64,000 bases of DNA, taken from Microbacterium sp. GTDB taxonomy: Bacteria; Actinomycetota; Actinomycetes; Actinomycetales; Microbacteriaceae. Each line of letters starts with the position of its first letter. Position 1 is the first letter of the stretch. The DNA is taken from positions 248,001-312,000 of the forward strand of contig JAITLK010000002.1 of assembly GCA_031277945.1 (NCBI GenBank), given 5' to 3'. Shown here piece by piece: positions 1 to 11,472 of the stretch. Below the pieces are notes generated by a model. It searched no databases, was not told the DNA's origin, and worked only from the letters and a program-made list of their open reading frames with translations. A program made the position numbers and the translations under genes.

Positions 1-21
1 CCCGCAGGGAGTGTGCCAGAA

Positions 22-2643
22 ATGGCAGAGACGAAGAGCGAGAACGACCGTACCTCCGATTCCGGAGCGAACGAGAATCAGCACGGGCTGCCCGCAGGGG
101 CCGATGGGGAGCTGTTCGGCGACCACACGGCACTCCCTGCGTTCGGTGGCCCGGCCGCGGATGCCGATGCGGACCCCACGGAGCCCGTGGCCGTTCCCAC
201 CGCCGAAGGCGAGGGACAGCATCCGGCGCCGGGTCAGGACGAGGGCGAGACCGTCATCGAGTCCGACGCCGGAATCATCGTGGTGACCGAGGAAGCCGTA
301 CCGGCGTCCGAGGACGCGGCGCCCGCCGGCGATGAAGCCGTACCGGCGCCGGCGGACAGCGAGCCGTCCACCACGGTCTCCGGTGCCGCCGAGGGCGCGC
401 CCGCCGAGAGCGACGCGTCCCAGGACGCCGGTGATCAGCAGACGTCGTCGAGCAGCGCCAGCACGGCCGGCGCCAGCTTCGGGCTCGGAGATGACGTCGT
501 CATCCTCCGCCAGCCGGCCCCGGAGGCGGAGCCCGAGCCGGAGCCGCTGCCGACCGCGGTGAGCCTGGGCCTGCTCCCCGAGGTCTTCGTGTCTCAGGTG
601 TCGACCGCGCTGCACTTCTACGCCCCCGAGATCGTCCCGCTTCCCGCGCTGCCCGCCGAGGAGGACGAGGGCGGATCTTCTCGCCGCCGTCGTCGTCGTG
701 GCGAGCCCGAAGACGCCGGAGACGGGCGTCGCCGCACCCGTGCGGTGGAGTACATCACGGAGCCGAAGGCGATCAAGGGCTCCACGCGCCTGGAGGCGAA
801 GAAGCAGCGCCGCCGTGACGGTCGCGAGGCCGGTCGCCGCCGCGCCGTGGTGACCGAGGCGGAGTTCCTCGCGCGTCGCGAGGCCGTCGACCGCCAGATG
901 ATCGTCCGCTCCAAGAACGGTCGCATCCAGATCGGTGTGCTCGAGGACAAGGTGCTCGTCGAGCACTACGTGGCGCGCAACCAGGACGCCTCCCTGATCG
1001 GCAACGTGTACATCGGGCGGGTGCAGAACGTGCTGCCCTCGATGGAGGCGGCGTTCGTCGACATCGGCCGCGGCCGCAACGCCGTGCTGTACTCCGGTGA
1101 AGTGGACTGGGACTCGGTGGAGACGGGGAACCAGCCGCGTCGCATCGAGCTGGCGCTCAAGACCGGCGACAAGGTGCTGGTCCAGGTGACGAAGGATCCG
1201 GTCGGTCACAAGGGCGCTCGCCTCACCAGCCAGATCTCCCTGCCGGGGCGCTACCTCGTGTACGTTCCGAACGGCTCGATGAACGGCATCTCCCGCAAGC
1301 TCCCTGATACGGAGCGCGCCCGTCTGAAGCGCATCCTCAAGGAGGTGCTCCCGGAGTCCAGCGGCGTGATCGTCCGCACCGCTGCCGAGGGGGCCACGGA
1401 GGAGCAGCTCACCGTGGACGTGCAGCGCCTCACCTCGCAGTGGGAGCACATCGCCGCCCAGGCGGCGTCGGGTCACGCCCCGCAGCTGCTGCATTCGGAG
1501 CCCGACCTGCTCGTCAAGATCGTGCGCGACGTCTTCAACGAGGACTTCCAGAAGCTGATCATCCAGGGCGATGAGGCGCAGCAGACGATCGAGAGCTACC
1601 TGCGCGGCGTCGCACCCGACCTGCTGGAGCGGGTCGAACGCTACGAGGGCGATCGGGATCCGTTCGACGAGTACCGCATCACCGAGCAGATCGAGAAGGC
1701 GCTGGATCGCAAGGTCTGGCTGCCCTCGGGCGGCTCGCTCGTGATCGATCGCACCGAGGCGATGACCGTGGTCGACGTGAACACCGGCAAGTTCGTCGGA
1801 TCCGGTGGCAACCTCGAGGAGACGGTCACCAAGAACAACCTCGAGGCCGCTGAGGAGATCGTGCGTCAGCTGCGGCTGCGCGACATCGGCGGCATCATCG
1901 TCATCGACTTCATCGACATGGTGCTCGAGTCCAACCGCGATCTCGTGCTGCGTCGGCTTGTCGAGTGCCTGAGCCGGGACCGCACGAAGCATCAGGTGGC
2001 TGAGGTCACCTCGCTCGGACTGGTGCAGATGACCCGTAAGAAGCTCGGTCTCGGACTGCTGGAGACGTTCTCCGAGCCGTGCGAGGTCTGCGCGGGTCGC
2101 GGCGTCGTGGTGCACCATGACCCCGTGGTCAAGCACCGCGCTCCGGCGTCGGGTGGCAGCGGCAACGGCAACGGCGGCGGTAACGGCAACGGGTCGTCGC
2201 GCCGGTCTCGTGGAGGATCCAACTCCGGCGGCGCTGCCGCTGCACCGGCGGCCCAGGTCTCCACGCATGTGATCACCGAGGGTGCGAAGTCTGCCCTCGC
2301 CCAGATCGCGGCATCCACGCGCACCGGTGCAGCCGCCGACTCCGCTCCGGCGGATATCACCGAGATCGTGTTGCCCGAGGCCCCCGAGCGGGGTGAGCGG
2401 CCGGAGCGTGCGAAGCGTCCGCGTAAGAAGCGCAACGGTTCCGGCAACGCCGGCGCGACTACTGCTGACAAGCCGAAGACCGAGAAGGAGCAGCTGCTCG
2501 AGTCTGTGCTCGACGCCCTCCCGGAGCCGAAGGCGCCGGGGCAGGGGCGTGGTCGACGTCGTGTCACCACGGCTGCGCTCACGGGCACGCCGGTGTCGAC
2601 GACCCCGGTGTCCGGCGCCGGCGCCGACTCAGCGGGGGAGTGA
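22..2643 (+). CDS. rne: Ribonuclease E/G (Rne/Rng family)
   Basis: Endoribonuclease of mRNA decay and rRNA/tRNA processing. The N-terminal ~270 residues are an acidic Ala/Glu/Pro-rich low-complexity region, followed by Arg-rich patches. The S1 RNA-binding domain lies near residues 300-370 (GNVYIGRVQNVLPSMEAAFVD). The catalytic DNase I-like core holds the metal-binding motif VVDVNTGKF near residue 585 and IVIDFIDM shortly after. The Zn-link motif EPCEVCAG precedes a Gly/Asn/Arg-rich, disordered C-terminal tail. The frame is open to the window start, so a longer N-terminus cannot be excluded. GTG at 13 is possible, but ATG 22 sits ten bases after a GGGAG ribosome site. About 870 residues is typical for long actinobacterial RNase E. 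Confidence 0.93.
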   Translation: MAETKSENDRTSDSGANENQHGLPAGADGELFGDHTALPAFGGPAADADADPTEPVAVPTAEGEGQHPAPGQDEGETVIESDAGIIVVTEEAVPASEDAAPAGDEAVPAPADSEPSTTVSGAAEGAPAESDASQDAGDQQTSSSSASTAGASFGLGDDVVILRQPAPEAEPEPEPLPTAVSLGLLPEVFVSQVSTALHFYAPEIVPLPALPAEEDEGGSSRRRRRRGEPEDAGDGRRRTRAVEYITEPKAIKGSTRLEAKKQRRRDGREAGRRRAVVTEAEFLARREAVDRQMIVRSKNGRIQIGVLEDKVLVEHYVARNQDASLIGNVYIGRVQNVLPSMEAAFVDIGRGRNAVLYSGEVDWDSVETGNQPRRIELALKTGDKVLVQVTKDPVGHKGARLTSQISLPGRYLVYVPNGSMNGISRKLPDTERARLKRILKEVLPESSGVIVRTAAEGATEEQLTVDVQRLTSQWEHIAAQAASGHAPQLLHSEPDLLVKIVRDVFNEDFQKLIIQGDEAQQTIESYLRGVAPDLLERVERYEGDRDPFDEYRITEQIEKALDRKVWLPSGGSLVIDRTEAMTVVDVNTGKFVGSGGNLEETVTKNNLEAAEEIVRQLRLRDIGGIIVIDFIDMVLESNRDLVLRRLVECLSRDRTKHQVAEVTSLGLVQMTRKKLGLGLLETFSEPCEVCAGRGVVVHHDPVVKHRAPASGGSGNGNGGGNGNGSSRRSRGGSNSGGAAAAPAAQVSTHVITEGAKSALAQIAASTRTGAAADSAPADITEIVLPEAPERGERPERAKRPRKKRNGSGNAGATTADKPKTEKEQLLESVLDALPEPKAPGQGRGRRRVTTAALTGTPVSTTPVSGAGADSAGE

Positions 2644-2672
2644 GAGCTCCGCTCGCTTCCGGATGAGTATCC

Positions 2673-2707
2673 GAATCACCGCCCGCGACGTTCGCGGGCG
2701 GTGATTC
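2673..2707. terminator. Bidirectional hairpin terminator between rne and the DUF4031 gene
   Basis: A perfect 16-bp inverted repeat with a 3-base CGT loop. It lies 30 bp after the rne stop and can act on both converging transcripts. Its left arm contains the stop codon and its right arm the last codons of the minus-strand DUF4031 gene, so the hairpin is partly coding. There is no long T-tract. Confidence 0.7.
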
Positions 2708-2948
2708 GCAATCCGGAGGCGATCAGCCGGCGCACCAGCTCATGTCCGTCGACGGGCGTCGCGCCGGCGTCCACCAGACGCTCGATGATCTCTTCGGGCA
2801 CGTCGTAATGGTCCAGGTCGAACGAGCGCTCAGGAAGCCCCTGAGCGCGCGCGAACGCGTGCAACTCGTCCAGGCTGCTGTCGCTGACGAGGTGGGCCCA
2901 GAGGCGCCCGTGAGCGGGCCAGCGTGCGGCGTCGACGAGAACGGTCAT
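2676..2948 (-). CDS. DUF4031 domain-containing protein
   Basis: A 90-residue protein beginning MTVLVDAARWPAHGRLWAHL, the conserved start of the DUF4031 family. These are small actinobacterial proteins with invariant Trp/His/Asp residues and no assigned function. The start at 2948 is chosen because the family begins there; codons further upstream encode unrelated Arg/Pro-rich residues. A TAGCAT hexamer lies seven bases upstream, which suggests a leaderless transcript. The gene converges on rne and shares its terminator hairpin. The last residues (ITARERRGR) are encoded by the hairpin itself. Confidence 0.75.
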   Translation of the reverse strand: MTVLVDAARWPAHGRLWAHLVSDSSLDELHAFARAQGLPERSFDLDHYDVPEEIIERLVDAGATPVDGHELVRRLIASGLRITARERRGR

Positions 2949-3037
2949 TCTGTCGATGCTACGCCGCGGCCGGTGCGGTGCGGTCACTCCGATGGGGCAG
3001 AATAGAAGACACGGAAGACGACACGCAGCGGTTCCTT

Positions 3038-3067
3038 TTGCCGCTACACAGGATCATCCGGTAAAGT
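3038..3067 (+). promoter_or_regulatory. Predicted sigma-70-type promoter of rplU-rpmA
   Basis: TTGCCG (3038-3043) and TAAAGT (3062-3067) are separated by 18 bp. Transcription would begin near 3074, leaving a leader of about 155 nt before rplU. Confidence 0.55.
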
Positions 3068-3073
3068 GGTCCC

Positions 3074-3227
3074 TTGGTGCGCATCCGCGTCGCCCGCCCC
3101 CGGGCGGCGTCGAGAGACTTGCAGCCGCGCCGGCCCCTCGTGGGCGTCCCTTTCCGGGAGTGCAAGCACAGTCTTTTCAGACGTTCCGGAACCCGACAAG
3201 TGGTTCCCCAAAGAAACAAGGTGGCAA
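3074..3227 (+). promoter_or_regulatory. 5' leader of rplU
   Basis: An untranslated leader of about 155 nt in front of the L21 gene. It contains a 6-bp C/G stem with a CCCC loop (3091-3106) and ends with AAGG before the GTG start. Autoregulatory L21 leaders are known in Firmicutes; whether this one is a protein-binding leader is not shown here. Confidence 0.35.
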
Positions 3228-3536
3228 GTGGTTTACGCAGTTGTGCGCGCCGGTGGACGGCAGGAGAAGGTGGAAGTCGGCACGATCGTGCAGCTCGACC
3301 GTGTCCAGGCCGCTCAGGGCGAGAAGATCGAGCTCCCCGCGGTTCTGTTCGTCGACGGTGACACCGTCACGACCGACGCGGACAAGCTCGCGAAGATCAA
3401 GGTGACGGCCGAGGTTATCGGCAACCTCCGTGGTCCGAAGATCGTCATCCAGAAGTACAAGAACAAGACCGGTTACAAGAAGCGCCAGGGTCACCGTCAG
3501 GACCTCACGCGCGTCAAGGTCACCGGAATCAAGTAA
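3228..3536 (+). CDS. rplU: 50S ribosomal protein L21
   Basis: A 102-residue large-subunit protein that binds 23S rRNA. The sequence [17 protein letters not shown] at the start and the Lys-rich [16 protein letters not shown] near the end are diagnostic. GTG at 3228 is the start because it gives the standard L21 N-terminus and length. The open frame extends upstream to 3066, but those codons lie in the leader. It is followed after 18 bp by rpmA, the usual L21-L27 pair. Confidence 0.96.
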   Translation: MVYAVVRAGGRQEKVEVGTIVQLDRVQAAQGEKIELPAVLFVDGDTVTTDADKLAKIKVTAEVIGNLRGPKIVIQKYKNKTGYKKRQGHRQDLTRVKVTGIK

Positions 3537-3554
3537 GCACCGGAGGCAGCAGAG

Positions 3555-3809
3555 ATGGCACACAAGAAGGGCGCAAGCTCCACCCGCAACGGTCGTGACT
3601 CCAACGCGCAGCGCCTCGGCGTGAAGCGTTTCGGCGGTCAGACCGTCAACGCCGGCGAGATTCTCGTCCGTCAGCGCGGCACCCACTTCCACCCCGGCGT
3701 CAACGTCGGTCGTGGTGGCGACGACACGCTCTTCGCGCTGTCGGCCGGCGCTGTCGAGTTCGGCACCAAGGGCGGCCGCAAGGTCGTCAACATCGTCGCG
3801 GCTGAGTAA
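3555..3809 (+). CDS. rpmA: 50S ribosomal protein L27
   Basis: An 84-residue large-subunit protein whose N-terminus reaches the peptidyl-transferase centre. [19 protein letters not shown] is the standard unprocessed actinobacterial form, without the cleavable N-terminal extension of Firmicutes. A GGAGG ribosome site precedes the ATG. It is cotranscribed with rplU, and a hairpin follows before obgE. Confidence 0.97.
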   Translation: MAHKKGASSTRNGRDSNAQRLGVKRFGGQTVNAGEILVRQRGTHFHPGVNVGRGGDDTLFALSAGAVEFGTKGGRKVVNIVAAE

Positions 3810-3825
3810 GTCGCAAGCTTTCTGA

Positions 3826-6208
<2,383 letters not shown>

Positions 6209-6212
<4 letters not shown>

Positions 6213-7465
6213 GCATCCCCGACGCACTCCTGGACCGCTTCCGCGCCGCCAAGTCGGCCTCGCGCGAGGTCGCTCGCCTCACCAGCGGCGGCAAGGCAGA
6301 GGCGCTGCGAGCCATCGCGAGCGCATTGGAGGCTGCGGCGCCCCGGATCATCGAGGCGAACGTCATCGACCTGGACCGCGGCCGCGCCGAGGGCATCGCC
6401 TCCGGCTTGCTGGACCGCTTGCTGCTCGACGAGGCGCGCATCGCATCCCTGGCGTCCGCGGTCCGCGATGTGGCCGCGCTCCGTGACCCCGTGGGCGAGG
6501 TCGTCGGCGGCCATCGCCTGCCGAACGGCGTTGCGCTGGAGCAGATCCGTGTGCCGTTCGGTGTGGTCGCCGTCATCTACGAGGCTCGCCCGAACGTGAC
6601 CGTCGACATCGCCGCGCTCGCGCTGCGCTCAGGCAACGCCGTGCTGCTGCGCGGCGGCTCGGCCGCGCGTGAGTCCAACATGGTGCTGGTCGAGGTGATG
6701 CGCGACGCGCTGAGCGCACAGGGGATCACGCCTGACGCGATCCAGTCGGTCGATGACTTCGGGCGTGAGGGCGCGAACGCGCTGATGAGCGCGCGCGGCT
6801 TCGTGGACGTCCTCGTCCCGCGCGGCAGCGCCCAGCTGATCGAGACCGTCGTCACGCAGTCCACCGTCCCGGTGATCGAGACCGGCGCGGGCAACGTCCA
6901 CATCTTCCTCGACGAGACCGCACCCGCGGACTGGGCGCAGGATATCGTCGTGAACGCGAAGGTGCAGCGTCCGAGCGTGTGCAACGCGGTCGAGACGGTG
7001 CTGGTGCACGAGGGCGCTGCAGGCCGGCTGGTTCCGGATCTGGTTACAGCCCTGCAGGCTCAGGGCGTGACCATCCACGGCGACGTCGTCGTGACGTCCC
7101 TCGCAGCCGGGGTCGTCCCGGCCACCGAAGCGGACTGGGCCACCGAGTACCTCGATCTCGACATCGCGATGCACGTGGTGAACGACCTGGACGAGGCCCT
7201 CGAGCACATCCGCACGTACTCCACCGGCCACACCGAGTCGATCATCACGACCGACAGCCGTAACGCCGACCGCTTCCTGGCCGAGGTCGACTCCGCGGTC
7301 GTGATGGCGAACGCCTCCACGCGCTTCACAGACGGCGGCGAGTTCGGATTCGGTGCCGAAGTGGGGATCTCCACTCAGAAGCTGCATGCCCGCGGCCCGA
7401 TGGGCCTGTCCGAGCTGACGAGCACCAAGTGGCTCGCGCGTGGCTCTGGCCAGGTTCGCGGCTGA
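6209..7465 (+). CDS. proA: Gamma-glutamyl phosphate reductase
   Basis: NADPH-dependent reduction of gamma-glutamyl phosphate to the semialdehyde, the second proline step. A 418-residue aldehyde-dehydrogenase-fold enzyme with IYEARPNVT, LRGGS, and the catalytic cysteine in QRPSVCNAVET. It starts at GTG 6209, sharing four bases (GTGA) with the proB stop. The C-terminus LHARGPMGLSELT matches the family. Confidence 0.96.
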
Positions 7466-7471
7466 CCGCAA

Positions 7472-7477
7472 TAGACT
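7472..7477 (+). promoter_or_regulatory. Candidate -10 element (TAGACT) for the 7509 gene
   Basis: TAGACT lies just after the proA stop, 31 bp before the next start codon, which has its own CGGAG ribosome site. No convincing -35 was seen. Confidence 0.35.
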
Positions 7478-7508
7478 GATACCTGTAACAAACCCGATCG
7501 GAGTTTCC

Positions 7509-7733
7509 ATGTCTCTCTCCACGCTCGTCGTCGCAGCCGCAGAGGAGCACGCCGAGAACGTCATGCTGCACACCTTCCCGGCAGCCCTGATCGCCGCGTG
7601 CGTGTTCTTCCTGCTCGCGATGGTGACGCTCTCCTACCGCAACGTGGCGAACCGTCACGCGGAGAAGGCGGCGAAGTTCGCGCACGAGAACCCCGAATCG
7701 GGTCACGGCGCAGGACACGGAGCCGGCCACTGA
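7509..7733 (+). CDS. Small single-span membrane protein
   Basis: A 74-residue protein with one hydrophobic segment (about residues 22-40, [18 protein letters not shown]). A basic/polar tail follows, ending in His/Gly repeats ([10 protein letters not shown]). The start at 7509 is set by a CGGAG site 9-13 bases upstream. The position between proA and nadD resembles other Microbacteriaceae. The terminal His-rich repeat could bind metal, but nothing more supports that. Function unknown. Confidence 0.6.
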   Translation: MSLSTLVVAAAEEHAENVMLHTFPAALIAACVFFLLAMVTLSYRNVANRHAEKAAKFAHENPESGHGAGHGAGH

Positions 7734-7743
7734 GGCCTGCCGC

Positions 7744-8340
7744 ATGACGAGCGAACGGCGACCGCGGATCGGCGTGATGGGTGGAACCTTCGATCCCATC
7801 CACCACGGCCACCTGGTTGCTGCGAGCGAAGCGGCGCAGTGGTTCGACCTCGACGAGGTCGTGTTCGTTCCCACCGGGCACCCCTGGCAGAAATCCGACG
7901 TCACCGGCAGCGAGCACCGCTACCTGATGACGGTGATCGCGACGGCTTCCAATCCGCGCTTCACCGTGAGTCGCGTCGACATCGATCGCGGAGGGCCCAC
8001 CTACACGATCGACACGCTGCGTGACCTGCATGCCCAGCGCCCCGATGCCGACCTGTTCTTCATCACGGGAGCCGATGCCATCGCCCAGATTCTCAGCTGG
8101 CGCGATCATGATGAGCTCTGGGACCTCGCGCAGTTCGTGGCGGTGTCCCGGCCGGGGCACGTGCTCACCACCGAGGGCCTCCCGTCTGAGGTCGTGAGTC
8201 AGCTGGAGATCCCGGCGCTGGCCATTTCATCCACGGACTGTCGCGAGCGTGTTCGTCAGGGACACCCCGTGTGGTACCTCGTTCCGGACGGGGTCGTCCA
8301 ATACATTGCGAAGCATCACCTGTATCGGAGCACCGCATGA
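7744..8340 (+). CDS. nadD: Nicotinate-nucleotide adenylyltransferase
   Basis: Adenylates nicotinate mononucleotide to deamido-NAD in NAD synthesis. The 198-residue Rossmann-fold enzyme has the nucleotidyltransferase motif [11 protein letters not shown] at residues 14-24 and ISSTDCRER near the C-terminus (the ISST-x-x-R motif). The stop codon overlaps the next start (ATGA). The nadD-(membrane protein)-rsfS order is usual in Actinobacteria. Confidence 0.95.
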   Translation: MTSERRPRIGVMGGTFDPIHHGHLVAASEAAQWFDLDEVVFVPTGHPWQKSDVTGSEHRYLMTVIATASNPRFTVSRVDIDRGGPTYTIDTLRDLHAQRPDADLFFITGADAIAQILSWRDHDELWDLAQFVAVSRPGHVLTTEGLPSEVVSQLEIPALAISSTDCRERVRQGHPVWYLVPDGVVQYIAKHHLYRSTA

Positions 8341-9593
8341 CTACCACTGATAACTCCGGGGAGCAGTTGACCCGACGCCAGTTGCGTGAGCTGCGGCTGA
8401 CCGGCCAGACCCCCGTGGTCGCCGACGAATCGGCTGTCCAGGACAGCGCACCTGCGGACCCCGTTCCGCCGCGTCGTGACGCCCCCGTGAACAACCCCCT
8501 GCCGCGACCGGCCGAGCCGATCGTGGTGGCGCCGCCGGAGGCACCTGCAGTGCATTCCTCCGACGCCACCGAGCATCGCCTCACGCGGCGTGAGCTGCGC
8601 GATCTCGAGCGCGTCCGTACCGCATCCGTGCCGGTGATCCGCCCGGCGGACCATGACGCCGAGCCGGAGGATGTTGCACCGGCCGTGGAAACGCCGACGA
8701 CCGCTGCAGAAGAAGAGCCGGTAGCGATTCTCGATGCGGCTCAGGAGTCTCCCGTCGCGCCGGAGCCCGATGGCGATGCGCCGGAGGCTGTGGAGCCGGC
8801 AGGCGAAGCCGCCGTTGCAGACGAGGCGCCTGTCGCAGATGCTTCCGCCGTCGCAGATGAAGCCGCCGTCGCAGACCAGGCGTCTGTCGCAGAAGAGGCA
8901 TCCGTCGCGGATGCTTCCGACGCTGATGCCACCGTGTCTGACTCTCGGGCATCGGACGACGCCGAAGCGGCGACGCCGGTGGCCGATGACACCCGTCCGA
9001 CGTGGGCGCCGCCGGCGGAGGCGGTCTCTCCGGCTCCCGTGTTCGACGCCCCCGTGAAGACGAAGACGCCGGAGAAGAGCGCAGCAGAGCCGACGTCGGT
9101 CAGCGACGGCCCCACGCTCAGCTCCTCGTTCGGCGCCCAGGTGGCGCCGCGCGCATCGTCGGGCGAGCAGTCCTTCGACGACCTCATCTCCCGGGACAGC
9201 GGTGGCTCCACGGCTGCGGGTCACTCACTCGTGCTCCCGGACACCGCCCTTCCGCCGCTGACGGCACCGGTCACCTCGACCGGGGCCATGCTCGTCACCG
9301 GCACTTTCAACCTCCCCGAGCTCGGCTCCCAGGGGCACGCGCCCGGAGTCGCCGACGGCAAGGATGTGGACGCCGTCCTCATTGATGGAGAGCTGCCCGC
9401 CGCGTCCTCGCCCACCCCCATCGCAGCCACGGCCGCGGTGAGCCAGGCGAAGGCACCGGGCGAGATCATCAAGCCTCCCGTGCCGGAGAAGAGCAACAAG
9501 CTGATGCTGGTCCTCGCGATCACCGCGGGCGTTCTCGCCCTGGCCCTGGTGGGCGTGATCGTCGGGGCAGCCCTGACAGGAATGATGCAATGA
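8337..9593 (+). CDS. Ala/Glu/Val-rich protein with C-terminal membrane anchor
   Basis: A 418-residue protein of unknown function between nadD and rsfS. It has two copies of a short basic motif, LTRRQLREL near residue 10 and LTRRELRDL near residue 80, separated by Pro/Ala-rich linkers. Residues about 155-205 are an imperfect tandem repeat of a five- to six-residue unit (VADEA/VADAS). A single transmembrane segment ends the protein ([20 protein letters not shown]), so most of it should sit on one side of the membrane and be disordered. Start 8337 overlaps the nadD stop (ATGA); the 3' end overlaps rsfS. Confidence 0.7.
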   Translation: MTTTDNSGEQLTRRQLRELRLTGQTPVVADESAVQDSAPADPVPPRRDAPVNNPLPRPAEPIVVAPPEAPAVHSSDATEHRLTRRELRDLERVRTASVPVIRPADHDAEPEDVAPAVETPTTAAEEEPVAILDAAQESPVAPEPDGDAPEAVEPAGEAAVADEAPVADASAVADEAAVADQASVAEEASVADASDADATVSDSRASDDAEAATPVADDTRPTWAPPAEAVSPAPVFDAPVKTKTPEKSAAEPTSVSDGPTLSSSFGAQVAPRASSGEQSFDDLISRDSGGSTAAGHSLVLPDTALPPLTAPVTSTGAMLVTGTFNLPELGSQGHAPGVADGKDVDAVLIDGELPAASSPTPIAATAAVSQAKAPGEIIKPPVPEKSNKLMLVLAITAGVLALALVGVIVGAALTGMMQ

Positions 9594-9964
9594 CCGCAAG
9601 CGAACAAGCTCGCAAGATGGTGCAGATCGCGGCTGTGGCCGCAGACGCGAAGGGCGGCGAGGGCATCGTCGCACTCGACGTGTCGGAGCCGCTTCCGTTC
9701 GTCGATGCCTTCGTGATCGTGACAGGACGCAACGAGCGCAACGTCGCAGCGATCGCGGACGAGGTGGAGGAGAAGCTCCTCGAAGCAGGCCACAAGCGCC
9801 TGCGCCGTGAAGGACGCCAGGACGCCCGCTGGGTGCTCAGCGACTTCGGCGACATCGTGGTGCACGTCTTCCACGAGCAGGAGCGGGTCTACTACGACCT
9901 GGAGCGCCTCTGGAAGGACGGCGCCACGATCGACTTCACTCTTCCGCAGCCGGCATCGATCTGA
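9590..9964 (+). CDS. rsfS: Ribosomal silencing factor RsfS (Iojap family)
   Basis: A 124-residue factor that binds L14 on the 50S subunit and blocks subunit joining under starvation. The family signature is visible: DVSEPLPFVDAFVIVTGRNERNV, then GRQDARWVLSDFGDIVVHVFHEQERVYYDLERLW. It starts at ATG 9590, overlapping the upstream stop (ATGA). The tRNA-Ala gene follows after 76 bp. Confidence 0.95.
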   Translation: MTASEQARKMVQIAAVAADAKGGEGIVALDVSEPLPFVDAFVIVTGRNERNVAAIADEVEEKLLEAGHKRLRREGRQDARWVLSDFGDIVVHVFHEQERVYYDLERLWKDGATIDFTLPQPASI

Positions 9965-10040
9965 TCGATCCGGCTGGATGGTAGGCAGCACCCGGGCGGG
10001 TACTGTAGGCTAAGGGAGTTGGTTCTTCCAACGCCCTTCC

Positions 10041-10113
10041 GGGCCTGTGGCGCAGCTGGTAGCGCACCTGCATGGCATGCAGGGGGTCAGGGGTTCGAGT
10101 CCCCTCAGGTCCA
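10041..10113 (+). tRNA. tRNA-Ala (anticodon GGC), copy 1
   Basis: A 73-nt cloverleaf. The acceptor arms GGGCCTG and CAGGTCC pair with one G-U, the anticodon arm is CCTGC-ATGGCAT-GCAGG (anticodon GGC), and the T-arm has GGTTCGAGTCC. The discriminator is A and CCA is not encoded. A -10-like TACTGT/TAGGCT lies at 10001-10011. The same 73 bases recur at 23991-24063; identity extends three bases further 3' (76 bp) and stops abruptly on both sides. Confidence 0.97.
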
Positions 10114-10114
10114 C

Positions 10115-10142
10115 AAAAGCCCCTGCTTGCGCAGGGGCTTTT
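10115..10142 (+). terminator. Intrinsic terminator of tRNA-Ala copy 1
   Basis: A perfect 12-bp stem (A-tract on the 5' side, GCCCCTGC core) with a 4-base loop and TTTT at the 3' end, immediately after the tRNA. Confidence 0.85.
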
Positions 10143-10197
10143 GTTGTACGGGGAGCGTCAGGCGGAACCCAGCCGCCGAACGCCGGGCACCGTCATG

Positions 10198-11472
10198 TCA
10201 CGCGTGATTCACCTCCGGCCGTTCGAACAACACGTCCAAACCCCAGAACAGACCGTGCCGCCACCAGGCGTAGTCATGTCCGCCGGTGAACTCGCGATAG
10301 TCGAGACGGAGAGGGGTGGTGGCGAGGTCGTCCCGTGCAATGCGGGCCTGGTCGAGCAGACCGTCTTCGTTCGTCCCCGCGGTCATCACGATCCGTCCGG
10401 TCGCGGTGGTGCGCGCAAGGCGCGAGCTGACGTCACCGCGTTGGCCGTCCGGCCGGCGCGGCTCTTCGGCGGCGCGGAAGTGGAATGATGGCGACTGGGC
10501 GATCGCGCGAGTGGCGATGTCGGGGTGCTCTGCCACCAGTGCGGCGCTGGCCAGGCCGCCATAGCTCTGACCCGACACGATCGTTTCGGCCGGCAGGTAG
10601 TTCTTTCCGAGCTCGCGGAAAGTCACCGGCAACACCTCCTCGCGCAGGATCCGCGCGATTCGCCCGGGGTGCGGCAGGTCCGCTGCGCGCCGTTCGGGTG
10701 ATACCGAAGACACGAGGACTGCTGCGATGGTGCCACCAGACCAACGATCCAGCGCATCTTGCACGCCCATCGCGCGCCAGACGTCTCCGTCGAAGAGCAC
10801 CAGAAGATCGCGCGGCGGCTCGTCGCCATGCGGTCTGTACACGTGAAGGGTCCGCACAGCACCTCCGACCGTCGGAACGTCGCATCGCCAAAGCGAGCTC
10901 CCTCGCACAACAGCGCTATCACCCCAGACGGGATGACGCTGCGCCCGAGGAGAGGTCATCACCGAGGAGTGGGTGCCGAGAGGGTTCGGCAGTTGTTCCA
11001 CGCCGCGCGGATCGGGGCGTCCCTGCTCGTGGATGCGCAGCCACGATGAACGTTCAGCACCCCCGAGACGGGGGATCGGCTGCTCTGCGCCGACGACGAC
11101 GCGGTAGCTGGCGCAGAGGTCGTCGGGAAGCAGATAGGTCAGCTCCCAGAAGGAGCTGTCGCGTATGCGCGTCATCAGCGCCGGCGTGATGTCATCGCGG
11201 TGGGCGTCCGTGACCGAGTTCAGGTGGATCATGACATCGTGAGGAACGGGTGACCTCGGGGGTAACCGCCACAGGAAGGTCGTCTCAACCAAACGCTCGC
11301 CGTTGGCGTCGGTGTGAAGGGCGCCGAGCACGGGATTGGTGGGGTGAGCGGCATTGAAGTCCTCCTCGAGCAGTCGACGTTCGTCGGCGGTGCGCGCAAC
11401 GTCCCACCGAGCGGCGAACGTCGTGACAGCAGCGCTGATCGCGCGTCGCGGGGTTGAGGATCTCTGATTCAT
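10198..11472 (-). CDS. Enterochelin-esterase-like siderophore hydrolase
   Basis: A 424-residue cytoplasmic esterase of the Fes family, expected to cleave imported ferric tri-ester siderophores and release iron. The N-terminal half resembles the enterochelin esterase N-terminal domain (WRLPPRSPVPHDVMIHLN...FWELTYLLPDDL). The C-terminal half is an alpha/beta hydrolase with LLVLFDGDVW and the nucleophile elbow GQSYGG (Ser303). It is the last gene of operon SBP-permease-permease-ATPase-esterase. Start 11472 is fixed by the ATGA overlap with the ATPase gene; codons further upstream lie inside that gene. Confidence 0.88.
   Translation of the reverse strand: MNQRSSTPRRAISAAVTTFAARWDVARTADERRLLEEDFNAAHPTNPVLGALHTDANGERLVETTFLWRLPPRSPVPHDVMIHLNSVTDAHRDDITPALMTRIRDSSFWELTYLLPDDLCASYRVVVGAEQPIPRLGGAERSSWLRIHEQGRPDPRGVEQLPNPLGTHSSVMTSPRAQRHPVWGDSAVVRGSSLWRCDVPTVGGAVRTLHVYRPHGDEPPRDLLVLFDGDVWRAMGVQDALDRWSGGTIAAVLVSSVSPERRAADLPHPGRIARILREEVLPVTFRELGKNYLPAETIVSGQSYGGLASAALVAEHPDIATRAIAQSPSFHFRAAEEPRRPDGQRGDVSSRLARTTATGRIVMTAGTNEDGLLDQARIARDDLATTPLRLDYREFTGGHDYAWWRHGLFWGLDVLFERPEVNHA

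Noticed and set aside
8811..8930. Short tandem direct repeats
   Set aside because: They are coding repeats for VADEA/VADAS in the 8337-9593 gene, not a mobile or regulatory repeat.
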